From an uncultured Cytophagaceae bacterium (GTDB taxonomy: Bacteria > Bacteroidota > Bacteroidia > Cytophagales > Spirosomataceae), in the NCBI GenBank assembly GCA_903960725.1, contig CAJCBY010000234.1, positions 1-8,647 on the forward strand: a stretch of DNA of 8,647 nt, in the 5' to 3' direction. Both the position numbers and the translations under genes were made by a program. Under the pieces are notes generated by a model, which saw only the letters and a program-made list of their open reading frames with translations, did no database searches and was not told where the DNA came from. This document shows, in pieces, positions 1 through 7,112 of this stretch; the stretch's first letter is position 1; each line of letters opens with the position of its first letter.

Positions 1-1
1 A

Positions 2-343
2 GTAATTACTAAATACAGAGAATATTTATTATGTGTATCTAATAAATTATTATTTCCAACAAAAATACTTAGATCTTTGTATTTTAAAGCAGGTTTAAGT
101 GATTTATCCAATGATATGAATACTTATAATAATATTATTATAAATGCTAAACAGCTTTTTGAAAAAATTAATAATATTTCTGAATTTAATGGAATTTTAA
201 ATAGCGAGTTATTGTGGAAACTATATATTTCAAAAACACAAGCGAATTTATCTCAATATGAGGATGTAATTTTAAAAAAATGTATTGGAAATGATTTTAT
301 CAAAAAAACATTATTAAATTACCTTCGAAAACATTGTAAGTAG
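2..343 (+). CDS. C-terminal part of an AT-rich protein of unknown function (5' end outside window)
   Basis: The frame is open from the first bases of the window to the TAG at 341-343, giving 113 visible residues, so this is the tail of a longer gene. A TTG at 77 could be called as a start, but nothing favours it because the frame is uninterrupted upstream. The visible part is lysine-, asparagine-, isoleucine- and leucine-rich, looks mainly helical and ends in basic residues (YLRKHCK). I see no signal peptide, membrane segment or catalytic motif. Base composition is extreme: about 20% G+C over 61-300 by hand count, with 121-180 near 13%, against about 50% in a sampled stretch of the next gene. 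That is typical of recently acquired or surface-polysaccharide genes, and a glycosyltransferase tail is possible, but this is a guess. Only 45 bases separate it from susC. Confidence 0.6.
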   Translation, partial: VITKYREYLLCVSNKLLFPTKILRSLYFKAGLSDLSNDMNTYNNIIINAKQLFEKINNISEFNGILNSELLWKLYISKTQANLSQYEDVILKKCIGNDFIKKTLLNYLRKHCK

Positions 344-359
344 TCACTCATTTACAATG
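332..359 (+). terminator. Inverted repeat over the stop codon of the AT-rich gene, possible weak terminator
   Basis: CATTGTAA at 332-339 is matched exactly by TTACAATG at 352-359. Adding a G-U and an A-U pair gives a 10-bp stem (332-341 with 350-359) and an 8-base loop. The stem covers the TAG stop. No T-tract follows (ATTTACTATCAC), so termination would be weak; it could instead stabilise the upstream mRNA 3' end. It is the only secondary-structure candidate between the AT-rich gene and susC. Confidence 0.3.
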
Positions 360-388
360 ATTTACTATCACTTTAACCTCAAATTAAT

Positions 389-3300
389 ATGAAAAACAAT
401 TTCTACGTAAGCAGAGTGGTCTTTCTACTGGCGTTGATGCTTTCCCTATCTTGGGTAGCATTTGGCCAAGACCAAAAAGTTACTGGAACTGTCTCAGACA
501 CTAAGGGTGGCGGGATTCCAGGCGTATCTGTCGTGATCAAGGGTACAACAACCGGTACCACGACTGATGGAAATGGAGCATTCTCCATTAATGTAAAAAG
601 TGGCAATGCCGAATTAGTCATTACTTCGGTAGGTTACGTTTCTAAAACCGTTGGCGTAGGAAATCGCTCATCCGTTGCAGTTACCTTGGATGAGGATGTA
701 AGTCAATTAAGCGAGGTTGTCGTGACAGGTTACTCATCCCAACGTAAAAAAGACATTACGGGAGCGGTAGCCGTAGTAAGTGCGAAAGAACTTACTGCCT
801 TGCCGGCTGCCTCTGTAACGCAAATGTTACAAGGTCGTGCATCAGGTGTGACGGTAGGTAATGATAACTCGCCGGGCGGTGGAACGATGGTTCGTGTCCG
901 TGGTTTTGGATCTACGAATAACAACTCCCCATTATATGTCATTGATGGAGTACCTACACAAGGTTCGCTAAATCAAATCAATCCAAATGATATTGAGTCG
1001 ATGCAGGTATTAAAAGATGCGTCTGCAGCGTCGATCTATGGTGCGCGTGCTGCGAATGGTGTTGTGATCATCACTACGAAGCGTGGTGGCGAAGGTGAGC
1101 CAAAAATCAGCTTTGACATGTACACAGGTACTCAACAAATTGGTAAAACATTAGATTTAATGAATACCAAAGAAATGGGTCAGTATTTCTACGAGTCGCA
1201 AATTGGTGCTGGAAGAGCGCCAGGAACTTCTCCATCTGCGCAATACCGTTTTGGTGCTGATGGTTCTCAGACAATTGCAGATTATATTTACCCTAACGTC
1301 TATGGTGCGTTACCAGCCAACTACGTGTATACAAATGACATCACAGATCCTAGATTGGGTGTTACCGCTTTCAATATTACGAAGGCAAACAAAGAAGGTA
1401 CAGATTGGCAACGGGAGATTTTTGGACCAGCTAAAATCTCTAACTACCAGTTAGGTGCTACTGGTGGATCAAAGAATGGTAAATATGCCATTTCTGCTAG
1501 TTACTTTGATCAAGAGGGTATCTTAAAGTATACAGGATACAAGCGTTATTCTGTTCGTGCTAATACAGAATTCAAGAAGGGAGCTATCACTTTTGGTGAA
1601 AACTTTACGGTAACTTACGATGAGCGTGTTGGTATTCCTGCCGGAAATAATAGTGAATCCAATCCGATTATGTTTGCGATTCGTATTCAGCCAATCATCC
1701 CCGTTTTTGATATCACAGGAGGTCCTAGAGCTTTAGGTGGAACTAATACGTCTGAGCTAAATGGTTTTGCTGGTCCACGTGGATCAAACTTAGGTAATGC
1801 ACCTAACCCATTAGCTCGTCAATGGAGAGAGCGTAATAACCCGGTGACATCTACTCGTATCTTTGGTAATGTGTTTGCGGAAGTTGAAATCATAAAAGAT
1901 TTAAAGGCGCGTACTAGTCTTGGTTTTGAATACAACAACTTCAACCAATCTGCGTATTTCAACCGTGATATTGAGGCTGCTGAAGCGCGTAACGCGAACA
2001 GTTTAACTGTTTCTAATAGCTTTGATCGTGCGGTAACTTGGTACAATACCTTAAACTACACGAAGAAAATTGGTGATCATGACTTTAATGTATTGGTTGG
2101 TACAGAAGCAGTTTCAACCTATGGATTTGGTTTTTCAGCTCAGCGAAGCAATTTTGCCTTTGACGATTTATCGTATCGTTATTTGAACAACGGTTCTGCT
2201 GCTGGTTTAACTAATGCGGGATCTGGAGCAACAATCACAGCTTTGTTCTCTCAGTTCGGAAAAGCAAACTACTCATATAAAGATTTTCTTTTAGCTGACT
2301 TTACCTTGCGACGTGATGGATCATCTCGTTTCTCACCAGCTTACCGTTATGGTGTATTCCCTGCCTTCTCAGTAGGAGCTCGTCTTTCGGAATTAGCTTT
2401 CATGAAAAACTTGACTTTCCTCAATGATTTGAAAGTTCGTGCGGGTTGGGGTAAAACGGGTAATCAGTTGATTCCAAACGTCTATAATGCGTATACCTTG
2501 TTTACACCAGATCCGAATAATAATGCGTATGATATCGGTGGTGCAGGTAATGCTATTGCATCCGGTTTTGATATTTCTCAGTTCGGTAATTCAAGCGGCC
2601 GTTGGGAAACAAATACCTCTACTAACATCGGTTTAGATGCAAGTTTGTTTAATAACAAATTAGATATTGCCTTTGACTGGTATACACGTACTACTTCAGA
2701 TATGTTAACACAAGTACCTATTCCAAGATCATCAGGGACAGGAAGTATTCCATTTGTGAATATTGGTGAAGTAAATAATACGGGTGTTGATCTAAACATA
2801 ACTTATAGAGATCAAATCGGCCAATTACGTTATTCAATTTCTGGACAAATTAGCCAGTACAAAAATAATGTGGTTAAGTTAAATGATGACCCGAAAGCAC
2901 AAATCTTTGGATTTACAACTCGTCTACCAGCTATTTCACTGACAAAAGCAGGATTACCGATTGCTAGTTTCTTCGGATACGTAGTGGAAGGAGTTCTTAA
3001 AGATGATGCAGAAGCTGCGGCCGCCGTACAAATTCCTGGTTACACTCGTGCGGGTGTTTTCAAATTCAAGGACGTAAATGGTGATGGAAAAATTAATGCT
3101 TCCGACAGAACGATCATTGGTAACCCTCATCCAGACTTTACCTATGGTTTGAATCTTAATTTAGGTTATAAGAATTGGGACTTTACTGTTTTTGCTCAGG
3201 GTGTTCAAGGGAATGAATTATTTAACTACTTGAAGTATTGGACAGACTTTAACACCTTCCAAGGAAACCGTTCGACCGACATGTTATACAAATCTTGGAA

Positions 3301-3643
3301 GAAACAAGGGGATGTAGCTCAATTACCTCGCTTGAATGCGAGTGATACCTTTAGTCAGCAAATTTCAACGTATTTCGTTGAGGATGGCTCCTACATGCGT
3401 ATCAAGAACATCCAATTAACTTATACTGTACCTACTAAAGTGTTAAAGAAAATCAAACTTAGTTCAATGCAAGTGTATGTTCAAGGACAAAACTTGTTGA
3501 CTTTAACAAAATACAAAGGTTTAGATCCTGATATTAACATTAGAAACTCAGGAGCTGATAATCAAGATATCCACATGGGTATTGATGAGGGTGCATTCCC
3601 GGTAGCTAAATCTTACAACGTAGGTTTAAGAGTAGGATTTTAA
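389..3643 (+). CDS. susC: SusC/RagA-family TonB-dependent outer-membrane transporter
   Basis: A 1084-residue protein, normal length for SusC-like transporters, which carry oligosaccharides, peptides or other large ligands across the outer membrane using TonB energy. A signal peptide occupies residues 1-26 (hydrophobic core, then AFG|QDQ). Next comes a carboxypeptidase-regulatory-like domain (about 31-105, with GTTTGTTTDGNGAFSI and VGYVSKTV). EVVVTGYSSQRKKDITG (109-125) is the usual lead into the plug. The plug (about 115-235) has the family signatures LQGRASGVTV (147-156), PLYVIDGVP (181-189) and LKDASAASIYGARAANGVV (208-226). The rest is the beta-barrel, ending in an aromatic-terminated strand (GLRVGF). 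Residues 895-906 (DVNGDGKINASD) form the calcium-loop-like motif common in this family. susD follows 32 bases downstream. The ATG at 389 is fixed by the signal peptide; no Shine-Dalgarno sequence is seen, only AAATTAAT. The substrate cannot be told from sequence, and the symbol is given for the family, not for starch specificity. Confidence 0.96.
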   Translation: MKNNFYVSRVVFLLALMLSLSWVAFGQDQKVTGTVSDTKGGGIPGVSVVIKGTTTGTTTDGNGAFSINVKSGNAELVITSVGYVSKTVGVGNRSSVAVTLDEDVSQLSEVVVTGYSSQRKKDITGAVAVVSAKELTALPAASVTQMLQGRASGVTVGNDNSPGGGTMVRVRGFGSTNNNSPLYVIDGVPTQGSLNQINPNDIESMQVLKDASAASIYGARAANGVVIITTKRGGEGEPKISFDMYTGTQQIGKTLDLMNTKEMGQYFYESQIGAGRAPGTSPSAQYRFGADGSQTIADYIYPNVYGALPANYVYTNDITDPRLGVTAFNITKANKEGTDWQREIFGPAKISNYQLGATGGSKNGKYAISASYFDQEGILKYTGYKRYSVRANTEFKKGAITFGENFTVTYDERVGIPAGNNSESNPIMFAIRIQPIIPVFDITGGPRALGGTNTSELNGFAGPRGSNLGNAPNPLARQWRERNNPVTSTRIFGNVFAEVEIIKDLKARTSLGFEYNNFNQSAYFNRDIEAAEARNANSLTVSNSFDRAVTWYNTLNYTKKIGDHDFNVLVGTEAVSTYGFGFSAQRSNFAFDDLSYRYLNNGSAAGLTNAGSGATITALFSQFGKANYSYKDFLLADFTLRRDGSSRFSPAYRYGVFPAFSVGARLSELAFMKNLTFLNDLKVRAGWGKTGNQLIPNVYNAYTLFTPDPNNNAYDIGGAGNAIASGFDISQFGNSSGRWETNTSTNIGLDASLFNNKLDIAFDWYTRTTSDMLTQVPIPRSSGTGSIPFVNIGEVNNTGVDLNITYRDQIGQLRYSISGQISQYKNNVVKLNDDPKAQIFGFTTRLPAISLTKAGLPIASFFGYVVEGVLKDDAEAAAAVQIPGYTRAGVFKFKDVNGDGKINASDRTIIGNPHPDFTYGLNLNLGYKNWDFTVFAQGVQGNELFNYLKYWTDFNTFQGNRSTDMLYKSWKKQGDVAQLPRLNASDTFSQQISTYFVEDGSYMRIKNIQLTYTVPTKVLKKIKLSSMQVYVQGQNLLTLTKYKGLDPDINIRNSGADNQDIHMGIDEGAFPVAKSYNVGLRVGF

Positions 3644-3675
3644 TTAATTTAATTTGAAATAAATCAGATAAAAAA

Positions 3676-5448
3676 ATGAAAAAGTTAATCATATTCGCAT
3701 TGTTTGCGACAGTTGGAATAAACTTTTCTTGTTCAGAGTCGTTTCTGCAGGTAGAACCTCAAGGAGCCGCATCTCTAACGTCTCTATCTAATAAAAGTGG
3801 AGTAAATGCCTTATTAATAGGCGCATATTCATTATTAGACGGAGTAGGTGCAGGAAATACAGGACGTCAATCGACCATATCAAACTATGTTTTTGGTGGT
3901 ATTACATCCGGTGATGCCGTAAAAGGTACAGATGCTGGTGACCAGCCAGAGCAAAGTTTTATTGAGCAATTCACTTGGTTTGCAGAAAACACGTATTTCA
4001 ATGGTAAATGGCAACATACCTATGATGGTGTAGCTCGTGCGAACGAGGCTATTTTACTAGCTAAAAGTCCAGATGTGAAGGACATGACCGATGCGGAGAA
4101 AACGCAAATCGTTGCAGAGGCGCGTTTCTTACGTGGTCACTACCATTTCGAAGGAAAGAAAATGTGGAACATGATTCCATACATTGACGAAAATACCTAC
4201 AAGCGCGATGATCCGAACTCTACAAAATTGGCTAATGACAAAGACATTTGGCCTAATATCGAGGCGGATTTAAAATTTGCAGCGGATAACCTTCCTGCAA
4301 CTCAAGCTCAAAAAGGAAGAGCTACGAAATGGGCAGCTATGGCTTATCTAGCAAAAGTTTATATGTTCCAAAAGAAATTTAGTTTAGCAAAGCCTTTGTT
4401 GTTAGATGTCTTACAGAACTCTGGAAAAAAACTTGTTGATTATCATGACAACTACAGAAATACAACGAACAACAATGCTGAGTCGCTTTTTGAAGTTCAA
4501 TTCTCAGTAAACGATGGTTCTACAGGAAATAACGGTAATGCAGGAGATAACTTGAACTGGCCATACTCTGCTAATGCTCCAGGTCGTGGTTGTTGTGGTT
4601 TTTACCAGCCGTCTCAAAATCTGGTGAATGCCTTTAAAACTACTACTGCTGGTCTGCCGATGATTGGTAAAAATAAAGCGGGTCTAGAAGATACTTATAA
4701 CGAGGTGGATTTACCAAACGATCAGGGTGTTGGGGCTGCAGCTACGTTTGTTTTAGACGTTTCAGCACCAGTGGATCCTAGATTGGACTGGACTGTCGGT
4801 CGTCGCGGTGTTAATTTCCTAGATTGGGGTAAGATGCCAGGTTTTTCTTGGATTCGTGACCAAAACTATGCGGGTCCTTACACAGGTAAAAAATGGATGT
4901 ATTACTTAGCTGATGAAGGAAGCTCTACGCACTCCACTAGCCGTCGTTCAGTTAATAACAACTACCGTCTTTTGAAGTTATCTATGGTTATTTTGTGGTT
5001 AGCTGAGATAGAGGCAGAAGCAAATAACCTAGCGAAGGCTGAAGAATATGTAAATATGATTCGTAATCGTGCAAAAACGAGTAAAGTTCAAGATGCATCT
5101 GTGAATTATGTAGTTAATCCTTACCCGGATGGCACTTTTGCTGCTAATGGTAAAGACTTTGCTTTAAACGCAGTGTATATGGAGAATCGTTTGGAATTTG
5201 CGATGGAAGGTCACCGTTTCTTTGACTTAGTACGTTGGGGAATTGCAGCGGACTTCTTGAATAAAATGTACATTCCTAAAGAAGCGGCAGCTGGTAAAGA
5301 CTTGACTGGAAGAACCTATAACAAAAGAAGTTATATGGCTGGTAAATCATTTACTGACAAAAACAATTACTTCCCTCTTCCAATTGATGAGATTCTAAAC
5401 TCTCAAAAAGGGGGTGCTGCTACCTTAAAGCAAAACCCTGGATATTAA
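3676..5448 (+). CDS. susD: SusD/RagB-family nutrient-binding outer-membrane lipoprotein
   Basis: A 590-residue partner of the preceding SusC; SusD proteins sit on the cell surface as a lid over the transporter and help capture ligand. The signal peptide ends at Cys19 (INFSC), a loose lipobox of the kind seen in Bacteroidota. Family landmarks run in order. VAEARFLRGHYHFE (146-159) and the TPR-like RATKWAAMAYLAKVYMF (215-231) lie in the helical half. DPRLDWTVGRRG (367-378) follows. NRLEFAMEGHRFFDLVRWG (504-522) is the hallmark of the RagB/SusD C-terminal domain. YFPLPIDEI and terminal NPGY (587-590) complete the typical C-terminus. A vicinal cysteine pair lies at 306-307. The gene is complete and starts 32 bases after susC stops, so the two are almost certainly co-transcribed, ending at the terminator just downstream. 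No third gene (hydrolase, SusE/F-like binding protein) belongs to the unit. The ligand is unknown. Confidence 0.96.
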   Translation: MKKLIIFALFATVGINFSCSESFLQVEPQGAASLTSLSNKSGVNALLIGAYSLLDGVGAGNTGRQSTISNYVFGGITSGDAVKGTDAGDQPEQSFIEQFTWFAENTYFNGKWQHTYDGVARANEAILLAKSPDVKDMTDAEKTQIVAEARFLRGHYHFEGKKMWNMIPYIDENTYKRDDPNSTKLANDKDIWPNIEADLKFAADNLPATQAQKGRATKWAAMAYLAKVYMFQKKFSLAKPLLLDVLQNSGKKLVDYHDNYRNTTNNNAESLFEVQFSVNDGSTGNNGNAGDNLNWPYSANAPGRGCCGFYQPSQNLVNAFKTTTAGLPMIGKNKAGLEDTYNEVDLPNDQGVGAAATFVLDVSAPVDPRLDWTVGRRGVNFLDWGKMPGFSWIRDQNYAGPYTGKKWMYYLADEGSSTHSTSRRSVNNNYRLLKLSMVILWLAEIEAEANNLAKAEEYVNMIRNRAKTSKVQDASVNYVVNPYPDGTFAANGKDFALNAVYMENRLEFAMEGHRFFDLVRWGIAADFLNKMYIPKEAAAGKDLTGRTYNKRSYMAGKSFTDKNNYFPLPIDEILNSQKGGAATLKQNPGY

Positions 5449-5466
5449 TAGGCTAGGGTTATTTTG

Positions 5467-5499
5467 AAAAAGTCAGGGCTGAGAGGTCCTGACTTTTTT
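5467..5499 (+). terminator. Strong rho-independent terminator of susCD
   Basis: AAAAAGTCAGG at 5467-5477 pairs perfectly with CCTGACTTTTT at 5488-5498. Inner G-U, C-G and U-G pairs can lengthen the stem to about 14 bp around a GAGA loop. A run of six T (5494-5499) follows the stem core. It begins 18 bases after the susD stop and separates susCD from the next unit. The A-run on the 5' side would give a T-run on the other strand, so it could work in both directions, although no minus-strand gene approaches it. Confidence 0.9.
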
Positions 5500-5526
5500 G
5501 ATTACACCGTTAAATAAATATATTTT
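5497..5526 (+). promoter_or_regulatory. Candidate Bacteroidota-type promoter for the LPP20-like operon
   Basis: TTTG at 5497-5500 and TATATTTT at 5519-5526 are 18 bases apart. They resemble the -33 (TTTG) and -7 (TAnnTTTG) elements of the Bacteroidota primary sigma factor; the -7 box matches 7 of 8 positions, lacking only the final G. The -33 box overlaps the T-tract of the susCD terminator. Transcription from here would leave a leader of roughly 50 bases before the ATG at 5582. A new promoter is expected because a strong terminator lies just upstream, but the region is AT-rich and chance matches are easy. Confidence 0.3.
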
Positions 5527-5581
5527 TAGAAGAAAGGTAAATGTATTAACTTGGTTTAAATTCAACATAATCTTTTTACAT

Positions 5582-6154
5582 ATGAAAGCGTTTAAATTGC
5601 CATTATTGGCCATATTATTGATAGGATCTGGTTTTATGGTTTCATCTTGTTCTAGCACTGTACCACTTTCGAAGGTGCAAGAATCGAGAGAAATTAAATT
5701 GCCTTTTTCTGAAAAAGAATTCAAATCCAATGCGGAATTTTTACGCGTTGTTGCGCACGGTGAAAGTGCCTCTTCCACTTTAGCTGAGAAGATTGCGATG
5801 CAAAATGCCCAGACGAATTTAGCCACAAGAATTAATAGTCTAGTTAAAAATGTCGCAGAGGATTACAGCAAAAATATTTCTGATGCGAATTCAAATGAAT
5901 TTACATCTTCTTTTGAAACCCAAGGGCGTGTTATCACAAATGAGTCCTTATCTATGGTTAATGTGTTGGATAAAAAAGTATTGTTAAAATCAAATAATAT
6001 CTACGATATCTGGGTTGTAATTGAAGTGTCTAAGAAGAGTTTATTAGAAGGGGCGACTAAATCCATGTCAAACAATAAAAAACTTCAATTAGAAGCAGAT
6101 AAGATTAGATTCAGAGAAATTTTCGAGAGTGAAATGAATAAAATAGACCGGTAG
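5582..6154 (+). CDS. LPP20-like lipoprotein of unknown function
   Basis: A 190-residue lipoprotein. The ATG at 5582 is chosen because it gives a signal peptide with a good lipobox (VSSC, lipidated Cys23); the frame is open further upstream to the terminator, but only with a poor TTG start. After a short linker, residues about 53-155 resemble the LPP20 lipoprotein fold: GESASSTLAEKIAMQNAQ from Gly60, then LATRI (80-84), a charged Asn/Ser-rich middle, and paired strands KVLLKSN and YDIWVVIEVSKKSLLE. The last 30 residues are a highly charged helix (LQLEADKIRFREIFESEMNKIDR begins near 168). It should be anchored in the cell envelope. The next gene begins one base after its stop, which implies translational coupling and joint work. 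That neighbour's N-terminal domain looks like a divergent relative of this one. The family assignment is from pattern memory, not a search; function is unknown. Confidence 0.85.
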   Translation: MKAFKLPLLAILLIGSGFMVSSCSSTVPLSKVQESREIKLPFSEKEFKSNAEFLRVVAHGESASSTLAEKIAMQNAQTNLATRINSLVKNVAEDYSKNISDANSNEFTSSFETQGRVITNESLSMVNVLDKKVLLKSNNIYDIWVVIEVSKKSLLEGATKSMSNNKKLQLEADKIRFREIFESEMNKIDR

Positions 6155-6155
6155 A

Positions 6156-7112
6156 ATGAAGTTAATTATTACAGGTATTTTAGTGTTTTTGATTCCTTTT
6201 ATTGGCTTTAGTCAGGATGTTGATTTGCGCAATGAAACTGAAGTTGATGCGGTTATTGGGCAGGATAACTATTACGTTCGAATTATACAACCTATGAAAA
6301 TTGTAAATTCATCGACTCAGGATCAAAAGAATAAAATGGAAGTTGAACTTAAGTCCACTTTGGCGGAAAAAATCATTTCAAAGGTTTCCATAGCGAATAC
6401 GTCTAGATCAGTTCAGCTGAATATCAATGATAGTAATGATGCGAAAAATAATAGTTCAAAAGAGCAAATCAATTTTGAATTTAACAGCAATATTAAATCT
6501 GATTTAACCTTCAGTGAAGCGAAAATTGTTTTTCAGGAGGACAATAAAAAGTTTAATTTGATTGGTCTGATTTATATAGACAAGGCTAAGTTTTTAGAAC
6601 AGAATTTTGGCAAAATTAAGTATGAGATTAATAAATTAGTGAGTGAAGTCAGCTCAATTGTCACTAAAGAACCAAGACCTTTGCAGATTAAGTATAATGA
6701 GTTCTCGAAAAGTAAGAATAATATTTATTCTCTAATTGAAGTACAAAATACATTAGAACCTGGCAGAGTAAATGATGATGTTGATTTAGTTACTAAAATA
6801 TCAACATTGGAAAACAGATTGACTGATATGCTAATTATTTTAGAGTCAGGTCAATTTGAGAAACAATTAGTAGCAGCAAAGGATAAATTACATAGTAAAA
6901 ACTTTCGGGAAGCATTAGTTGATTTTGATTTGTTAGCAGTAAAGTATCCAGGTAATTCTACGTTAGCTTCTGAACGTGAGGCCGCTTTAAATGCTATTGC
7001 GGATGATTACAAGGACAAAGTAGCTTCCAATGACTATTTGTATGCATTGGAATCCATTAAGGCACTAGAGGTTATTGACAAGAGCTTTATAGAGAAGTAT
7101 TTTGAAACATAG
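6156..7112 (+). CDS. 5' portion of the interrupted gene: signal peptide, LPP20-like domain, TPR-like helices
   Basis: This is what would actually be translated, 318 residues. The ATG lies one base after the stop of the LPP20-like lipoprotein gene. The signal peptide (IPFIGFSQ, cleavage near residue 20) lacks a lipobox cysteine, so the product is released or membrane-integrated rather than lipidated. Residues about 30-150 carry a domain whose order of elements matches the upstream lipoprotein: STLAEKIISKV (68-78), then an Asn/Ser-rich stretch with NINDSND, then strands FSEAKIVFQE and FNLIGLIYIDKAKFLE. Residues 234-316 are amphipathic helix pairs of TPR type (KLHSKNFREALVDFDLLAVKYPG, beginning near 244). 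The chain ends in the middle of a helical repeat, with no natural domain boundary, and without the C-terminal beta-domain. That is why I regard it as truncated rather than complete. Confidence 0.8.
   Translation: MKLIITGILVFLIPFIGFSQDVDLRNETEVDAVIGQDNYYVRIIQPMKIVNSSTQDQKNKMEVELKSTLAEKIISKVSIANTSRSVQLNINDSNDAKNNSSKEQINFEFNSNIKSDLTFSEAKIVFQEDNKKFNLIGLIYIDKAKFLEQNFGKIKYEINKLVSEVSSIVTKEPRPLQIKYNEFSKSKNNIYSLIEVQNTLEPGRVNDDVDLVTKISTLENRLTDMLIILESGQFEKQLVAAKDKLHSKNFREALVDFDLLAVKYPGNSTLASEREAALNAIADDYKDKVASNDYLYALESIKALEVIDKSFIEKYFET

Noticed and set aside
344..388. Promoter for susC in the 45-base gap
   Set aside because: I found no convincing TTTG / TAnnTTTG pair with proper spacing here; the promoter may lie inside the preceding gene.
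1203..1454. 83-codon + strand frame inside susC
   Set aside because: Out of frame with a clear SusC barrel; no signal, start context or family features.
5498..5581. Upstream TTG start for the LPP20-like lipoprotein
   Set aside because: It would begin within the terminator T-tract and would bury the clean lipoprotein signal peptide that begins at ATG 5582.
5473..5826. 117-codon open frame on the minus strand
   Set aside because: It overlaps the susCD terminator and the start of the LPP20-like lipoprotein gene, and its translation has no family features; it is a shadow of the + strand gene.
7110..7112. TAG decoded as an amino acid by a variant genetic code
   Set aside because: TAG serves as a normal terminal stop at 341-343 and 6152-6154, so genome-wide reassignment is unlikely; a local mutation or base error is simpler.
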